DNA of 64,000 nt from Propionispora sp. 2/2-37 (GTDB taxonomy: Bacteria; Bacillota; Negativicutes; Propionisporales; Propionisporaceae), in NCBI RefSeq assembly GCF_001298735.1, contig NZ_CYSP01000009.1:123836-187835 (forward strand), written 5' to 3'. Every line of letters begins with the position of its first letter. The first letter of the stretch is position 1. This document shows positions 26,381 to 33,186 of the stretch, piece by piece. A program made the position numbers and the translations under genes. Under the pieces are notes generated by a model. It saw only the letters and a list, made by a program, of their open reading frames with translations, was not told where the DNA came from and did not search any database.

Positions 26381-26724
26381 ATTGCTTTAGCTGTAGTAGT
26401 AATCACCGGATCCACTGATGCCAAGGCCAAGAATCCGGGACAGAGCCATATGGTGTTCAAAAGGAGATGAGCCTGGAATATTTCCTGGAAATATATGGGT
26501 GTAAATACTTGCGGATTCGCGAAATCAGGGAGTTTCAGGAGAGTATTGTGTAGCTTAATTACGACAGTGTGTTTGCCAATCGCAAACCCGGTGAGATCTA
26601 TCTGGAGGATACACTGTAAATTAACACTAGGTAAGGGGCTAGATAAGAAAGGGGTGAAAATATGCTTCCTGTAAGGGTCGTCCTTGAGGATCAATTTCAT
26701 ATGATTAACTGAGGTGATGACCTG

Positions 26725-26919
26725 ATGAAGTATGCTGTTACATACCGGATGGGTAAAGTGGTTGTTAACATAGTAGCCCCACTGCCAATAACGGAAGCGG
26801 AAAAGGAACGGATACTAAAAGAATATCGGCGTCACTTTTTAAAAGGCTGGAATGCTCTGCCTGTTGAACGACGCTTGGCAATCAATGCTATGCACGAAGC
26901 TGCCAGACAGTCTGAATAA
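26725..26919 (+). CDS. Small hypothetical protein (64 aa)
   Basis: ATG 26725 follows GAGGTGATG. The product MKYAVTYRMGKVVVNIVAP begins with two beta strands and continues with a charged helix (ITEAEKERILKEYRRHFLKGWNAL). No family recognised. It lies inside the sigK element between decayed genes, 12 bases after a 16-codon ORF (26662-26712) that also has its own GGGGTG site. It looks intact, and the prophage-like context suggests a small accessory protein. Confidence 0.55.
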   Translation: MKYAVTYRMGKVVVNIVAPLPITEAEKERILKEYRRHFLKGWNALPVERRLAINAMHEAARQSE

Positions 26920-27005
26920 ATATCGGCGGATGACTTTGGCTATACTTAATATCATTCCTTAAATATGAACAAGCTGGAAATCGAGTTACAAGGTCAGAGA
27001 ACAAA

Positions 27006-27319
27006 GAACGTAAATACGGTAATGATTTTAGCAGACCAGGAGAAAAGCGGGGCTACTCCTTCACGTGGAAAGGAAATACAAGAAACAAGCGTACTGTCCG
27101 GACGGTAGTAACAAAACCTTTTGAGGAGGCGTATTTTGCAACATTTCCGCCAGATTTGATAAAGACTTGTATATTGGCCGGTTGTCCCAGAAATGGCGTG
27201 ATATTAGACCCTTTATGGAGCAGGGGCAACGGTGGTAACGGCATTTGAATTAGGGGACGTAATATGTAGGATTTGAAACATCAGATTACTGCAAAAAATA
27301 GCAGAACAACGAATACCGT
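27006..27319 (+). pseudogene. Decayed DNA N6/N4 methyltransferase fragment
   Basis: One frame from 27006 reads GYSFTWKGNTRNKRTVRTVV, KPFEEAYFATFPPDLIKTC and AGCPRNGVILDP, the C-terminal part of phage-type DNA methylases including the start of the SAM-binding DPFMGAGT motif. That motif is broken by a base loss at about 27220. The continuation (a GTTVVTAFELG-like stretch and an IGFETSDYC-like stretch) is scattered over other frames with more indels. The catalytic DPPY/NPPY region is not found. A clear relic of an incoming phage or plasmid gene. Confidence 0.65.
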
Positions 27320-27384
27320 AAGCAAGGAGATATAAGGGAGTCGTTAGGAATATTGTTATTTTGATAGTATTGTGACATAAAAAC

Positions 27385-28440
27385 AGACCAGCCTTATGGG
27401 GGTGACTGGCCTAAATGGGAGAGATACATGCTTATTGGAACTGAAAAAGACGTATGAGAGGAAGGTGGTTCTAGGCCAATAGCCCATTCAATGGCCTAGA
27501 ACCAAGGAAGGAGAATGTTACATAATATCTTATTCCGAAACTTGACTAAACGTGATAGAGACATAAAAAAACAGGCCAACCTTAAGGGGTGGTTGGCCTA
27601 AGTGGGAGAGGAGAAATTACTTTCTCACATGGTTAGTGTTCCTAGTTTAAGAAAATTTTATACATGGAGAGGGAAAGGCGGTAAAGAGGAATAAAGAAAA
27701 TGAAGGCAGTCCGTTTTGCCTGGATGTTTTACTGATTCTTTGCATTTTTTACTGACTTAGCACTACTTATGGCGTTTGCTTCGTTGATATCTGCGCTAAA
27801 TTGATCTAATGCTTCCTCGGTATCAGGAAAAATTTTCTTTTTTATCTTGGTATTACCTTTATCGATCTTTTCCTCCATGATGTTTTCACTCTTCATTTTA
27901 TACACCTCCCAATAAAGTGTGCGCAGTTTATTTTGATTTACTCACAATTAATAAAAGATGACTCAATAAAGGACTATACAACAAGGCCAGCCGCGGGTAA
28001 CAGCTGACCTTGTAAAAAGGAGAGTAAGTAAACAATATAATTATTACCTATTCTTGATAATTTTATACAGGATAGTGCGCGAATAATGAAAAAGAATACG
28101 AATTAAAAAAAGCCAGCCGGCAGTGCTGACCTTTGGAGAAAGAAAATATTTCATCTGGCTGAATATTAATATAAAAAGGAAAGACCAGCTGAAGAGCTGA
28201 CCTTTCCTGGAAAGGGGATATTATTATGATAATCCATATTATGGAAATTGTCAACAAATAAAGGTCACTATGATAACTAGCTAAAACCCGGGGTAAGTCT
28301 TACGTGCTGCACAAATAAAAAAACAAGCCAGTCTTAAAAGGACTGGCCTAGAGAGGAAAATAATGCACAGTTAGTATGTGCGAATAGGCAGAATTTATAC
28401 AGAAAAAGAGAAACAGGCCAGTCGGATGGGACCGCTGGCT
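27385..28440 (-). repeat. Family of leftward GGCCAG hairpin terminators (7 copies plus one longer hairpin)
   Basis: Similar hairpins lie at about 27385-27411, 27573-27599, 27982-28012, 28109-28133, 28177-28208, 28327-28348 and 28416-28440. Each pairs a GGCCAGC/T-type arm with its complement and has an A-tract on its left, so on the minus strand each is an intrinsic terminator ending in a U-tract. On the right each is flanked by a GA-rich stretch. A perfect 12 bp hairpin GGTTCTAGGCCA at 27467-27503 is a divergent eighth copy. Spacing is mostly 55-190 bases, with one wider gap occupied by the 55 aa ORF. Confidence 0.7.
27729..27896 (-). CDS. Small charged protein (55 aa)
   Basis: GGGAGGTG seven bases before the ATG at 27896 supports translation. 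The product MKSENIMEEKIDKGNTKIKKK is strongly charged, then has a helix (DTEEALDQFSADINEANAIS). No family recognised. It lies within the leftward hairpin array of the sigK element, between two of the repeats, and is the only ORF in that array with a strong ribosome binding site. It may be a small sporulation or DNA-binding protein; no evidence decides this. Confidence 0.5.
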   Translation of the reverse strand: MKSENIMEEKIDKGNTKIKKKIFPDTEEALDQFSADINEANAISSAKSVKNAKNQ

Positions 28441-28474
28441 TAGAATAAAAAAGAAGGAAAGGAAGGTTACATAA

Positions 28475-28502
28475 TATATTATGCAGGGGAGAGGTAATGT
28501 GT
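28475..28502 (-). promoter_or_regulatory. Sigma-K-like promoter reading into the hairpin array
   Basis: On the minus strand AC (28502-28501), 17 bases, then CATAATATA (28483-28475). This matches the sigma-K form AC-N16/17-CATAnnnTA exactly. The transcript would end about 40-60 nt later at the hairpin 28416-28440. Confidence 0.4.
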
Positions 28503-28628
28503 GTCTAAAAAATAACTACATGATTTGACGGGAAAGTAAGTATTAGCAGCTATAGGGGGAATGTTACAAAAAATACCATAAAAGAATATTCGAGGTGATC
28601 GGGTAGGCAGAGCCAATAGAGAAGCAGA

Positions 28629-28811
28629 TTGGCAGATATACAGGACAAGCTTAATAGATGCAAATATGGCAGGATCGAGTTTATTATTATCAATGGTCAG
28701 ATTGAATTTAGTTCTTTTTCTAGCTACTCAGTTCCTACGACTATTTATACAGAATATAGCAGGGATTTTAATACATTCTATAGAGTAACAGGCCTCCATA
28801 TTTTGCGCTAG
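28629..28811 (+). CDS. Small hypothetical protein, weak DUF2292-like (60 aa)
   Basis: A TTG-started ORF encodes ADIQDKLNRCKYGRIEFIIINGQIEF, which recalls the DUF2292 pattern (a helix, then YGxIxFIIxxGxI). The C-terminal half (TTIYTEYSRDFNTFYRVTG) is not familiar. The ribosome binding site (GAGAAG) is weak, and the frame closes just upstream. Low certainty that it is translated. Confidence 0.35.
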   Translation: MADIQDKLNRCKYGRIEFIIINGQIEFSSFSSYSVPTTIYTEYSRDFNTFYRVTGLHILR

Positions 28812-28904
28812 CATATATAATGAAAACTGCTTAATTAGGTTGATTTGCTCCCGGCCTTGGCTGGGATCTGCCGCCAGAATAAAAAATAACCTTGTATTAG
28901 GTTC

Positions 28905-28936
28905 GCCCTGTCGGCTGGTGCTGGCAGGGCTTTTTT
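28905..28936 (+). terminator. Rightward intrinsic terminator
   Basis: GCCCTG (28905-28910) pairs with CAGGGC (28925-28930), followed by six T. Confidence 0.7.
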
Positions 28937-29004
28937 GTAACTATAAATCTTCTTACTGCATAAACTAACCCATCATAGTATTTTATGGAGGCGGTGATAA
29001 TTAT

Positions 29005-29088
29005 ATGCTTGCATTAACTTATTTTATGCTGTTTTGCGGTATTATTACGATGGGAACATTATCGTATAAATTTTTTAAGATGCCGTGA
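29005..29088 (+). CDS. 27-residue hydrophobic peptide, possible type I toxin
   Basis: GGAGGCGGTG lies about 9 bases before the ATG. The peptide is one membrane helix (LTYFMLFCGIITMGTLSY) with a basic C-terminus (KFFKMP), the layout of small holin-like toxins of type I toxin-antitoxin pairs such as TxpA of the Bacillus skin element; there is no direct sequence match. Downstream (29124-29195) a 10 bp inverted repeat could terminate both this mRNA and a converging antisense RNA. Confidence 0.45.
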   Translation: MLALTYFMLFCGIITMGTLSYKFFKMP

Positions 29089-29123
29089 TGCTGCCTCTAA
29101 CGGTTAGAATTTTATTTTATACA

Positions 29124-29195
29124 AAAAGCCCGATAACTTCGGCGCTGTTTTTCCACCTAAAATATGAAGTTGTGAGATTCGGCTGTCGGGCTTTT
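29124..29195. terminator. Long-range inverted repeat, bidirectional terminator
   Basis: AAAAGCCCGA (29124-29133) and TCGGGCTTTT (29186-29195) enclose 52 bases that contain a second TTCGGC pair. Either strand would give a GC-rich stem followed by U residues. Confidence 0.6.
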
Positions 29196-29200
29196 ATATA

Positions 29201-29249
29201 AAATAAAGTATCTCATGATATTTTACGATAGTTAGGGTTGGAATAAAAA
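29201..29249 (+). repeat. Promoter-like repeat R1 of the sigK element
   Basis: First of six related AT-rich repeats sharing the core YGATRTTTTWACGAYA followed by RTTARGG. Here TGATATTTTACGATAGTTAG, then GGAATAAAAA in the -10 position. It lies 130 bases before the 41-residue membrane peptide gene. Confidence 0.6.
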
Positions 29250-29377
29250 TTCCGGCGGTCTTGGCTATTGGGCATAAATAAGACAATTGTCCTAAGAAAA
29301 TGGGTGAAAATACTCAAGGATTTTATAGGGATTTACAGAATTAATTTTAGTCATATGAATAATCTAAAGGTGATGTT

Positions 29378-29503
29378 ATGTCTTGGATTAGTTTCGGTTT
29401 AGGAAAACAACAGGTAAAATACAGACGTAAGAAGAGTAACCTTTGGTGGATTGTTATTTTGACTGTAATCGTTAGTGTTTTGGCAATCAAATATTCGTTA
29501 TAG
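29378..29503 (+). CDS. 41-residue basic membrane peptide
   Basis: AAAGGTGATG precedes the ATG. The peptide starts MSWISFGLGKQQVKYRRKKS, a strongly basic segment, followed by one membrane helix (LWWIVILTVIVSVLAIKYSL). No family recognised. A hairpin terminator follows at 29535-29561. Promoter-like repeat R1 lies upstream. The arrangement (short monocistronic unit, single helix, own terminator) fits a small membrane-active peptide. Confidence 0.5.
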   Translation: MSWISFGLGKQQVKYRRKKSNLWWIVILTVIVSVLAIKYSL

Positions 29504-29534
29504 AATATCCTTGCTTTAGGAGAAGTGAGATTTC

Positions 29535-29567
29535 GCCCGGTGACTTCAGGCCGGGATTTTTATTTTT
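29535..29567 (+). terminator. Terminator after the 41-residue peptide
   Basis: GCCCGG(TGACTTCAGG)CCGGG is followed by ATTTTTATTTTT. Confidence 0.7.
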
Positions 29568-29607
29568 ATTACAAAATGTGACATGCTTGTAATTCTGTAA
29601 GAATTGC

Positions 29608-29664
29608 TATAATCAAAATAAACAATAATTTCCATGATTCTCCCCGGCTTCGGCTGGTTTTTTT
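29608..29664 (+). ncRNA. Candidate short RNA with promoter -10 and terminator
   Basis: TATAAT at 29608-29613 is followed after about 30 bases by the hairpin CCCGGCTTCGGCTGG (29643-29657) and seven T. No ORF lies between. It is the shortest of several promoter-terminator units in the right half of the element. Confidence 0.4.
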
Positions 29665-29670
29665 GTTCTG

Positions 29671-29722
29671 AAAATAAAATAATTTTGCGATGTTTTAACG
29701 ACAGTTAAAAGTTATATTTAAG
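29671..29722 (+). repeat. Promoter-like repeat R2 of the sigK element
   Basis: AAAATAAAATAATTTT, then GCGATGTTTTAACGACAGTT and TTATATTTAA. It lies about 65 bases upstream of the exported protein gene at 29788 and is probably part of its promoter. Confidence 0.6.
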
Positions 29723-29787
29723 AATATATCTATGTCTATTATCATCACTTACATATAATGATAAAAGGGAGATGGGTAGTTATTAAA

Positions 29788-30303
29788 ATGAATATTAAGG
29801 TAGCATTTATTCTAATAATATCAATATTTATTTATTTTAATTGCTCCACAGCAACTGCAAGGGTTGTGATAAATAATAATCAAGGAATAGTCAGTAAAAT
29901 TACTTATGTCGATCCTTTGTTAAGAGTGGTTTTTGCTGGTAATAAGAATGAAAGCGGTAGTTATACTTATTCACTTCAGTGTTTTGCTGTTATGCAACAA
30001 CCAGGTATAAATTTTAAAGATCAAGCGGAGTTTATTATTGATGATAAAGCAGAGAATTTTTCCATAATGAAAAAAGAAGTTAAAGAAATACAAAATAATA
30101 AATTCCTTATTTCAGCAATCTTTGATGCCGGGGATACCTCACAACCGACAATAGACAGCATTCTGCATGCAGAAAATATAGAAATAAAATTTATTCTTGA
30201 AAATGATGAAGTGTTAGATTGGCATGTGCCGGCTTATGTCTTAGCTGAATGGAAACAAGTTATTCAGGAAACTCAAAGTCGGCAATCTTTTAATTCAAAA
30301 TAA
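29788..30303 (+). CDS. Putative exported protein of unknown family (171 aa)
   Basis: From ATG 29788 the product has a signal peptide (NIKVAFILIISIFIYFNCSTATA) with a likely cut near residue 25, then a soluble domain of alternating beta strands (VVINNNQGIVSKITYVDPLLRVVF, GSYTYSLQCFAVMQQPG) ending in a helix (VPAYVLAEWKQVIQETQS). No family recognised. A start at 29758 is also open; GGGAGATGGG fits the 29788 start with long spacing. It is the largest intact gene of the repeat-rich part of the element, directly behind repeat R2. Confidence 0.7.
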   Translation: MNIKVAFILIISIFIYFNCSTATARVVINNNQGIVSKITYVDPLLRVVFAGNKNESGSYTYSLQCFAVMQQPGINFKDQAEFIIDDKAENFSIMKKEVKEIQNNKFLISAIFDAGDTSQPTIDSILHAENIEIKFILENDEVLDWHVPAYVLAEWKQVIQETQSRQSFNSK

Positions 30304-30440
30304 ATTTTTATGTGTAATAACTGATGAATAATAATTATTCAAATCTCAAGGAATGAAAGTCTTAACCAAGCAGCTATTAACTCTGCTGAACTGTAGAGAG
30401 CAAGAGTATGGCCCTACTCAGCCTTTAGGGTGCGGTCTCT

Positions 30441-30860
30441 TTAATACTTCATAAGTACTATTCCCGAGATGATTAATAATCCAGCAGTGATTTTAGAAAT
30501 CGTTACCTTTTCTCCCAGTAATATTATGCCTAGTAGCAGGGAGACAAGAGGAAAGGCCGAAACAATAGGGGATACGCGACTTACCTCGCCAAATTTAAGC
30601 GCATAATAATAAGCAAATTGGCCCAGCAGAGCGGCGCAAATTCCTTCCAAACCAATAAATGCAATATCTTTTGTAGTGACTCCGACGATAAATCCCCACT
30701 GCCCTCTAATAGTAACCACAATTATTAATAGTATACTCACAATCATACTGCGTATAGTCAATGCTACCAATGGTTGGAGATCGGTTAATCCTATTTTCCC
30801 TAAAACTGGGGCTATACCCCAAAACATCATAGCGATACCTGCAAATATGTAGTCGTTCAT
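30441..30860 (-). CDS. EamA-family single-domain transporter
   Basis: A 139 aa protein with five hydrophobic segments and the EamA/DMT pattern: MNDYIFAGIAMMFWGIAPVLGKIG at the N-terminus and RVSPIVSAFPLVSLLLGIILLGEKVTISKITAGLLIISGIVLM at the C-terminus. It is half the size of the usual ten-span transporters, so it would act as a dimer. Substrate unknown. AAAGGAGAGG precedes the ATG. It is a cargo gene of the sigK element with its own promoter region. Confidence 0.88.
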   Translation of the reverse strand: MNDYIFAGIAMMFWGIAPVLGKIGLTDLQPLVALTIRSMIVSILLIIVVTIRGQWGFIVGVTTKDIAFIGLEGICAALLGQFAYYYALKFGEVSRVSPIVSAFPLVSLLLGIILLGEKVTISKITAGLLIISGIVLMKY

Positions 30861-30929
30861 TTACATCATCCTCTCCTTTATAAGCATTGCATATAAGTTC
30901 TAGTTAGGGCTAAACAAAAATCTTATAAT

Positions 30930-30976
30930 TTAACATTTTTTGATATTTTTACGACAATTAAGATTTATACTTAATA
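30930..30976 (+). repeat. Promoter-like repeat R3 of the sigK element
   Basis: TTTTTTGATATTTTTACGAC, then AATTAAGATT and TATACTTAA as -10. It is followed by GCGATAACTTCAACTC, a start shared with the R6 unit. Confidence 0.65.
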
Positions 30977-31048
30977 GCTAGCGATAACTTCAACTCTATA
31001 TATTGCTACCCCAATGGCTCGGTGGCTTCGGCCGCCGGGCTTATTAAT
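30975..31048 (+). ncRNA. Candidate small RNA behind R3
   Basis: A short unit begins GCGATAACTTCAACTC, has no ORF, and ends in the GC-rich hairpin CGGTGGC-TTCG-GCCGCCG (31020-31037) followed by GGGCTTATT. Confidence 0.45.
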
Positions 31049-31149
31049 TGTGTATCCCATGATATAATGTTACTATATTGGTAGATCTCTTGATAGTAAA
31101 AATATGAGCTAATGTGTTAAAAATACAAAAGGGGTATATAAGAATTAGT

Positions 31150-31587
31150 ATGATCAAGGAAATGGATAATTTTGAAATTAATGAAGTTATGGATATCTGG
31201 CTAGAGACTAATATTGTTGCCCATGGTTTTATGCCAAAACAGTATTGGCTTGATAATTATGATACAGTTAAAAAACATTACATGCCTATTGCGAAAACCT
31301 TTATTTACAAGGAGGATGCAGTTGTTAAAGCTTTTATCAGTATTATTGATAATGCATTTATCGGAGCATTATTTGTTGCAAAAGACTATCAAGGTCAAGG
31401 CATAGGCTTAAAGCTAATTGACTACTGTAAATCTTTATATTCCAGTTTAGAACTAGCAGTCTATACAGAAAACATAAACGCTGTTAATTTTTATAAATAC
31501 TGTGGTTTTGTAATTACGTCAGAGCAGCTAAATGAAGATTCCGGATATAAAGAGTATCTCATGGCATGGTCTAAAAAGGAACCATAA
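31150..31587 (+). CDS. GNAT-family N-acetyltransferase
   Basis: A 145 aa acetyltransferase with the GNAT acetyl-CoA motif IGALFVAKDYQGQGIGLKLIDYCK (R/QxxGxG/A at about 85-95) and the C-terminal ELAVYTENINAVNFYKYCGF. Similarity is to the YjaB/PhnO-like group; the acceptor is unknown. I used ATG 31150, but AAGGGG at 31130 lies 15 bases upstream of it, so the true start could be a little earlier (frame open from GTG 31114). Cargo of the sigK element with its own terminator. Confidence 0.85.
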   Translation: MIKEMDNFEINEVMDIWLETNIVAHGFMPKQYWLDNYDTVKKHYMPIAKTFIYKEDAVVKAFISIIDNAFIGALFVAKDYQGQGIGLKLIDYCKSLYSSLELAVYTENINAVNFYKYCGFVITSEQLNEDSGYKEYLMAWSKKEP

Positions 31588-31624
31588 TGGAGGTAATCAA
31601 CGTAACAAAAATTCCTAACTTTGT

Positions 31625-31665
31625 AGTCCGGATGGCGTTTATTCGCTGTCCGGACTTTTTTATTT
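31625..31665 (+). terminator. Terminator after the GNAT gene
   Basis: AGTCCGGA (31625-31632) pairs with TCCGGACT (31649-31656), followed by TTTTTATTTT. Confidence 0.75.
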
Positions 31666-31668
31666 TGT

Positions 31669-31721
31669 AAATAAAATATTCTCACGATATTTTTACGATA
31701 ATTAAGGATTATAATAAAAAT
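31669..31721 (+). repeat. Promoter-like repeat R4 of the sigK element
   Basis: AAATAAAATATTCT, CACGATATTTTTACGATAAT, TAAGGAT, then TATAAT at 31710-31715. The clearest copy, with a perfect sigma-A -10 and two ACGAT boxes 11 bases apart in place of a normal -35. Confidence 0.65.
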
Positions 31722-31835
31722 GACTCTTGAAGTTAGCCGCTTTAAGGGTATTCCACAGGAAAGGAATGTGGTTTTCAGCCATATGTCCTTCCACCCAGAT
31801 CACCCCTATTCCGTTCGGAGTGGGGGTTTTTATTT
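31722..31835 (+). ncRNA. Candidate small RNA, copy A of a duplicated sequence
   Basis: Behind R4. It contains GCCGCTTTAAGGGTATTCCA at 31736 and a CCACA...TGTGG hairpin, and ends in the terminator CACCCC...TGGGGG (31801-31826) plus T-tract. Nearly the same 49 bases recur at 33571. No ORF of note. Confidence 0.5.
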
Positions 31836-31968
31836 TTATATTTGTAGGATAAAAAATAGCCTTAACAGGCAGATTTCCTCACTGTAGTAGAGGTTCGCGC
31901 ATGCTTCGATAGGAGTTTATGTTATAAAAATTTAATATGATTGTCACAATTTTGTAACAAAAAAGCAT

Positions 31969-32046
31969 TATAATAAAGATAACTTTTGAAAGTATATATA
32001 CTTTCTAACAGCCCTCATTCTATTGCAAATAAGGCTGTTGTTTTTT
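31969..32046 (+). ncRNA. Candidate small RNA with two hairpins
   Basis: TATAAT at 31969-31974, then GAAAG-TATATATA-CTTTC and the terminator ACAGCC...GGCTGT (32008-32038) followed by TGTTTTTT. About 65 nt, no ORF. Confidence 0.45.
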
Positions 32047-32088
32047 CGGCGTCTTTGGCTGCCGGCTTTTATTTACATAAAATAAAAT

Positions 32089-32132
32089 ATTTTTTCGATA
32101 TTTTTACGATAATTAGGGGTTATACTTATAGA
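32089..32132 (+). repeat. Promoter-like repeat R5 of the sigK element
   Basis: AAATAAAATATTTT, TTCGATATTTTTACGATAAT, TAGGGGT, TATACTTATA. It is followed by a 60 nt unit ending in CCCGG...CCGGG (32164-32186) and TTATTTTG. Confidence 0.65.
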
Positions 32133-32195
32133 GTAATTCCCCAGAATTATAAATTTTTTGTTCACCCGGTGATTTCGGTTGCCGGGCTTATTTTG
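32130..32195 (+). ncRNA. Candidate small RNA behind R5
   Basis: A unit without ORF between the R5 -10 and the hairpin CCCGG-TGATTTCGGTTG-CCGGG, whose TTCGG loop is shared by the terminators of the other units. Confidence 0.4.
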
Positions 32196-32307
32196 TTGGT
32201 TATAAAGGAGTTGTAACTTTATGGGAGGGAGATATGGGTAGATAATAGACAGAGTGAAATAATAAATACTCGCACGTAGTAGTTCGAGTATTTATTGCTG
32301 CTATTCT

Positions 32308-32505
32308 TTAATTGTCTAGTCGATTTTCAGCAGTGGAGCTAATACGGCTATTTATATTGGCAATGTGACGCTCCATGTCCTGAGACATTTGTTGGAACAT
32401 TTGCTGAGCATTCTGATCATCGGTAGCTGCAGCAAAGGTTGCATAAGTTCCTTTGGCTGATTCAGCAGCCGCTAAGGCCTTTTCTAAATCTTTTTTTACT
32501 GTCAT
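32308..32505 (-). CDS. DUF1657 sporulation-associated protein
   Basis: A 65 aa helical protein, MTVKKDLEKALAAAESAKGT..., with the DUF1657 core YATFAAATDDQNAQQMFQQ and MERHIANINSRI. DUF1657 proteins occur only in spore formers, often beside spoVAC-D-E and DUF421 genes, and are presumed spore components; the role is unknown. AAGGAGG precedes the ATG. Finding it inside the sigK element, away from spoVA genes, is uncommon. A sigma-F/G-like promoter lies upstream. Confidence 0.9.
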   Translation of the reverse strand: MTVKKDLEKALAAAESAKGTYATFAAATDDQNAQQMFQQMSQDMERHIANINSRISSTAENRLDN

Positions 32506-32518
32506 ATTAGGTCCTCCT

Positions 32519-32546
32519 TATAATATCTTGACTTACATCATTATAC
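32519..32546 (-). promoter_or_regulatory. Sigma-F/G-like promoter for the DUF1657 gene
   Basis: On the minus strand GTATA (32546-32542), 16 bases, TATTATA (32525-32519). The forespore consensus is GyATA-N15/16-CATnnTA; only the first -10 base differs. The -10 lies very near the ribosome binding site, which weakens the case. Confidence 0.3.
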
Positions 32547-32555
32547 TTTACTGTT

Positions 32556-32756
32556 TTGACTAAATTATACATAGTAGAAAGTGCTATATCTACTATGTAT
32601 GGTAGTCCACTTATTTATTATGTAGTTACCGTTATTACTGAAGATGGGAAGAGTAGAAATTCAACCCGAGCCTCTGTTATGCCGAAAGAAGAAACGATGG
32701 AAGCTGGACAAGGACTACTAAGGGTTACAATGGCTGATTCCAGTTTCGCAGAATAA
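32556..32756 (+). CDS. Doubtful small ORF (66 aa)
   Basis: An open frame with protein-like composition (PLIYYVVTVITEDGKSR, ARASVMPKEE-like stretches), starting at a TTG or the ATG at 32595. Neither start has a ribosome binding site, and no family is recognised. Divergent from the DUF1657 gene. Confidence 0.25.
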   Translation: MTKLYIVESAISTMYGSPLIYYVVTVITEDGKSRNSTRASVMPKEETMEAGQGLLRVTMADSSFAE

Positions 32757-32821
32757 AAATAATACTGTAGTGCAGGGAGCCATATCTTCTTAAGTTTGCC
32801 CTTATTCGGCTTATTGCCAGG

Positions 32822-33004
32822 TTAGGGGCTTTTTTTATTTTGTTGTGTTTTGCCTAGGAGTTTTTGATATTTAACTAACAGAGCATCTAGTTCTTGGCTG
32901 ACTTTTAGAAGTTCAGGATCAGTAAGGTGATTGAGGGTACCTAAATCGTTTATTTTTTTACGAAGTTCTTCAATTTTTTCTAATATTTTATGTAAGTGTG
33001 GCAT
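32822..33004 (-). CDS. Spo0E-like aspartyl-phosphate phosphatase
   Basis: A 60 aa protein of the Spo0E family, which dephosphorylates Spo0A~P and so delays entry into sporulation. The two-helix hairpin is clear: ILEKIEELRKKINDLG, then LTDPELLKVSQELDALLVKYQKL with the SQELD signature motif. AAGGGAG lies eight bases before the ATG. The leader upstream (33005-33180) carries a c-di-GMP-I riboswitch and starts at a near-perfect sigma-A promoter, so its expression should depend on c-di-GMP. Located in the sigK element. Confidence 0.9.
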   Translation of the reverse strand: MPHLHKILEKIEELRKKINDLGTLNHLTDPELLKVSQELDALLVKYQKLLGKTQQNKKSP

Positions 33005-33087
33005 GTGAACTCCCTTTTAAGCAGTGGAAAACAGTTTGTTCATCGTTATTCAAAATATTAAATGCCAGATGCTTTCAGTTATATACT

Positions 33088-33172
33088 GATGCAACCTGGC
33101 AATCATAGATTAAATATCTTTAGACCCATAGCTTTGCGTCCCTTTTTTTCAAAAGGTTTGCCTAAATCCTTT
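33088..33172 (-). promoter_or_regulatory. c-di-GMP-I (GEMM-I) riboswitch
   Basis: On the minus strand the conserved GEMM-I blocks appear in order: GGCAAACC (33162-33155), a GAAA tetraloop-like run, GGGACGCAAAGC (about 33141-33130), then GGGTCTAA and, after a short linker, ATTGCCAGGTTGCAT. These are the diagnostic blocks of the class I cyclic di-GMP aptamer (P2 with GAAA loop, GACGCAAAGC joining, P3). About 85 nt separate it from the Spo0E-like start codon. Whether it switches on or off by termination or by hiding the ribosome binding site cannot be read directly. Confidence 0.9.
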
Positions 33173-33186
33173 ATTTGTCTCTAATC

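Noticed and set aside
26314..26700. 128 aa frame on the minus strand
   Set aside because: It covers the strong hairpin at 26353-26375 and decayed plus-strand frames; no ribosome binding site.
28063..28257. 64 aa frame on the minus strand
   Set aside because: It spans two of the repeated hairpins; its sequence is repeat-derived and has no ribosome binding site.
27385..28440. CRISPR array
   Set aside because: The repeats are hairpin terminators of varying sequence with uneven spacing, not identical direct repeats with uniform spacers, and no cas gene is present.
31986..32216. 76 aa frame on the plus strand
   Set aside because: It crosses two terminator hairpins and repeat R5; no ribosome binding site.
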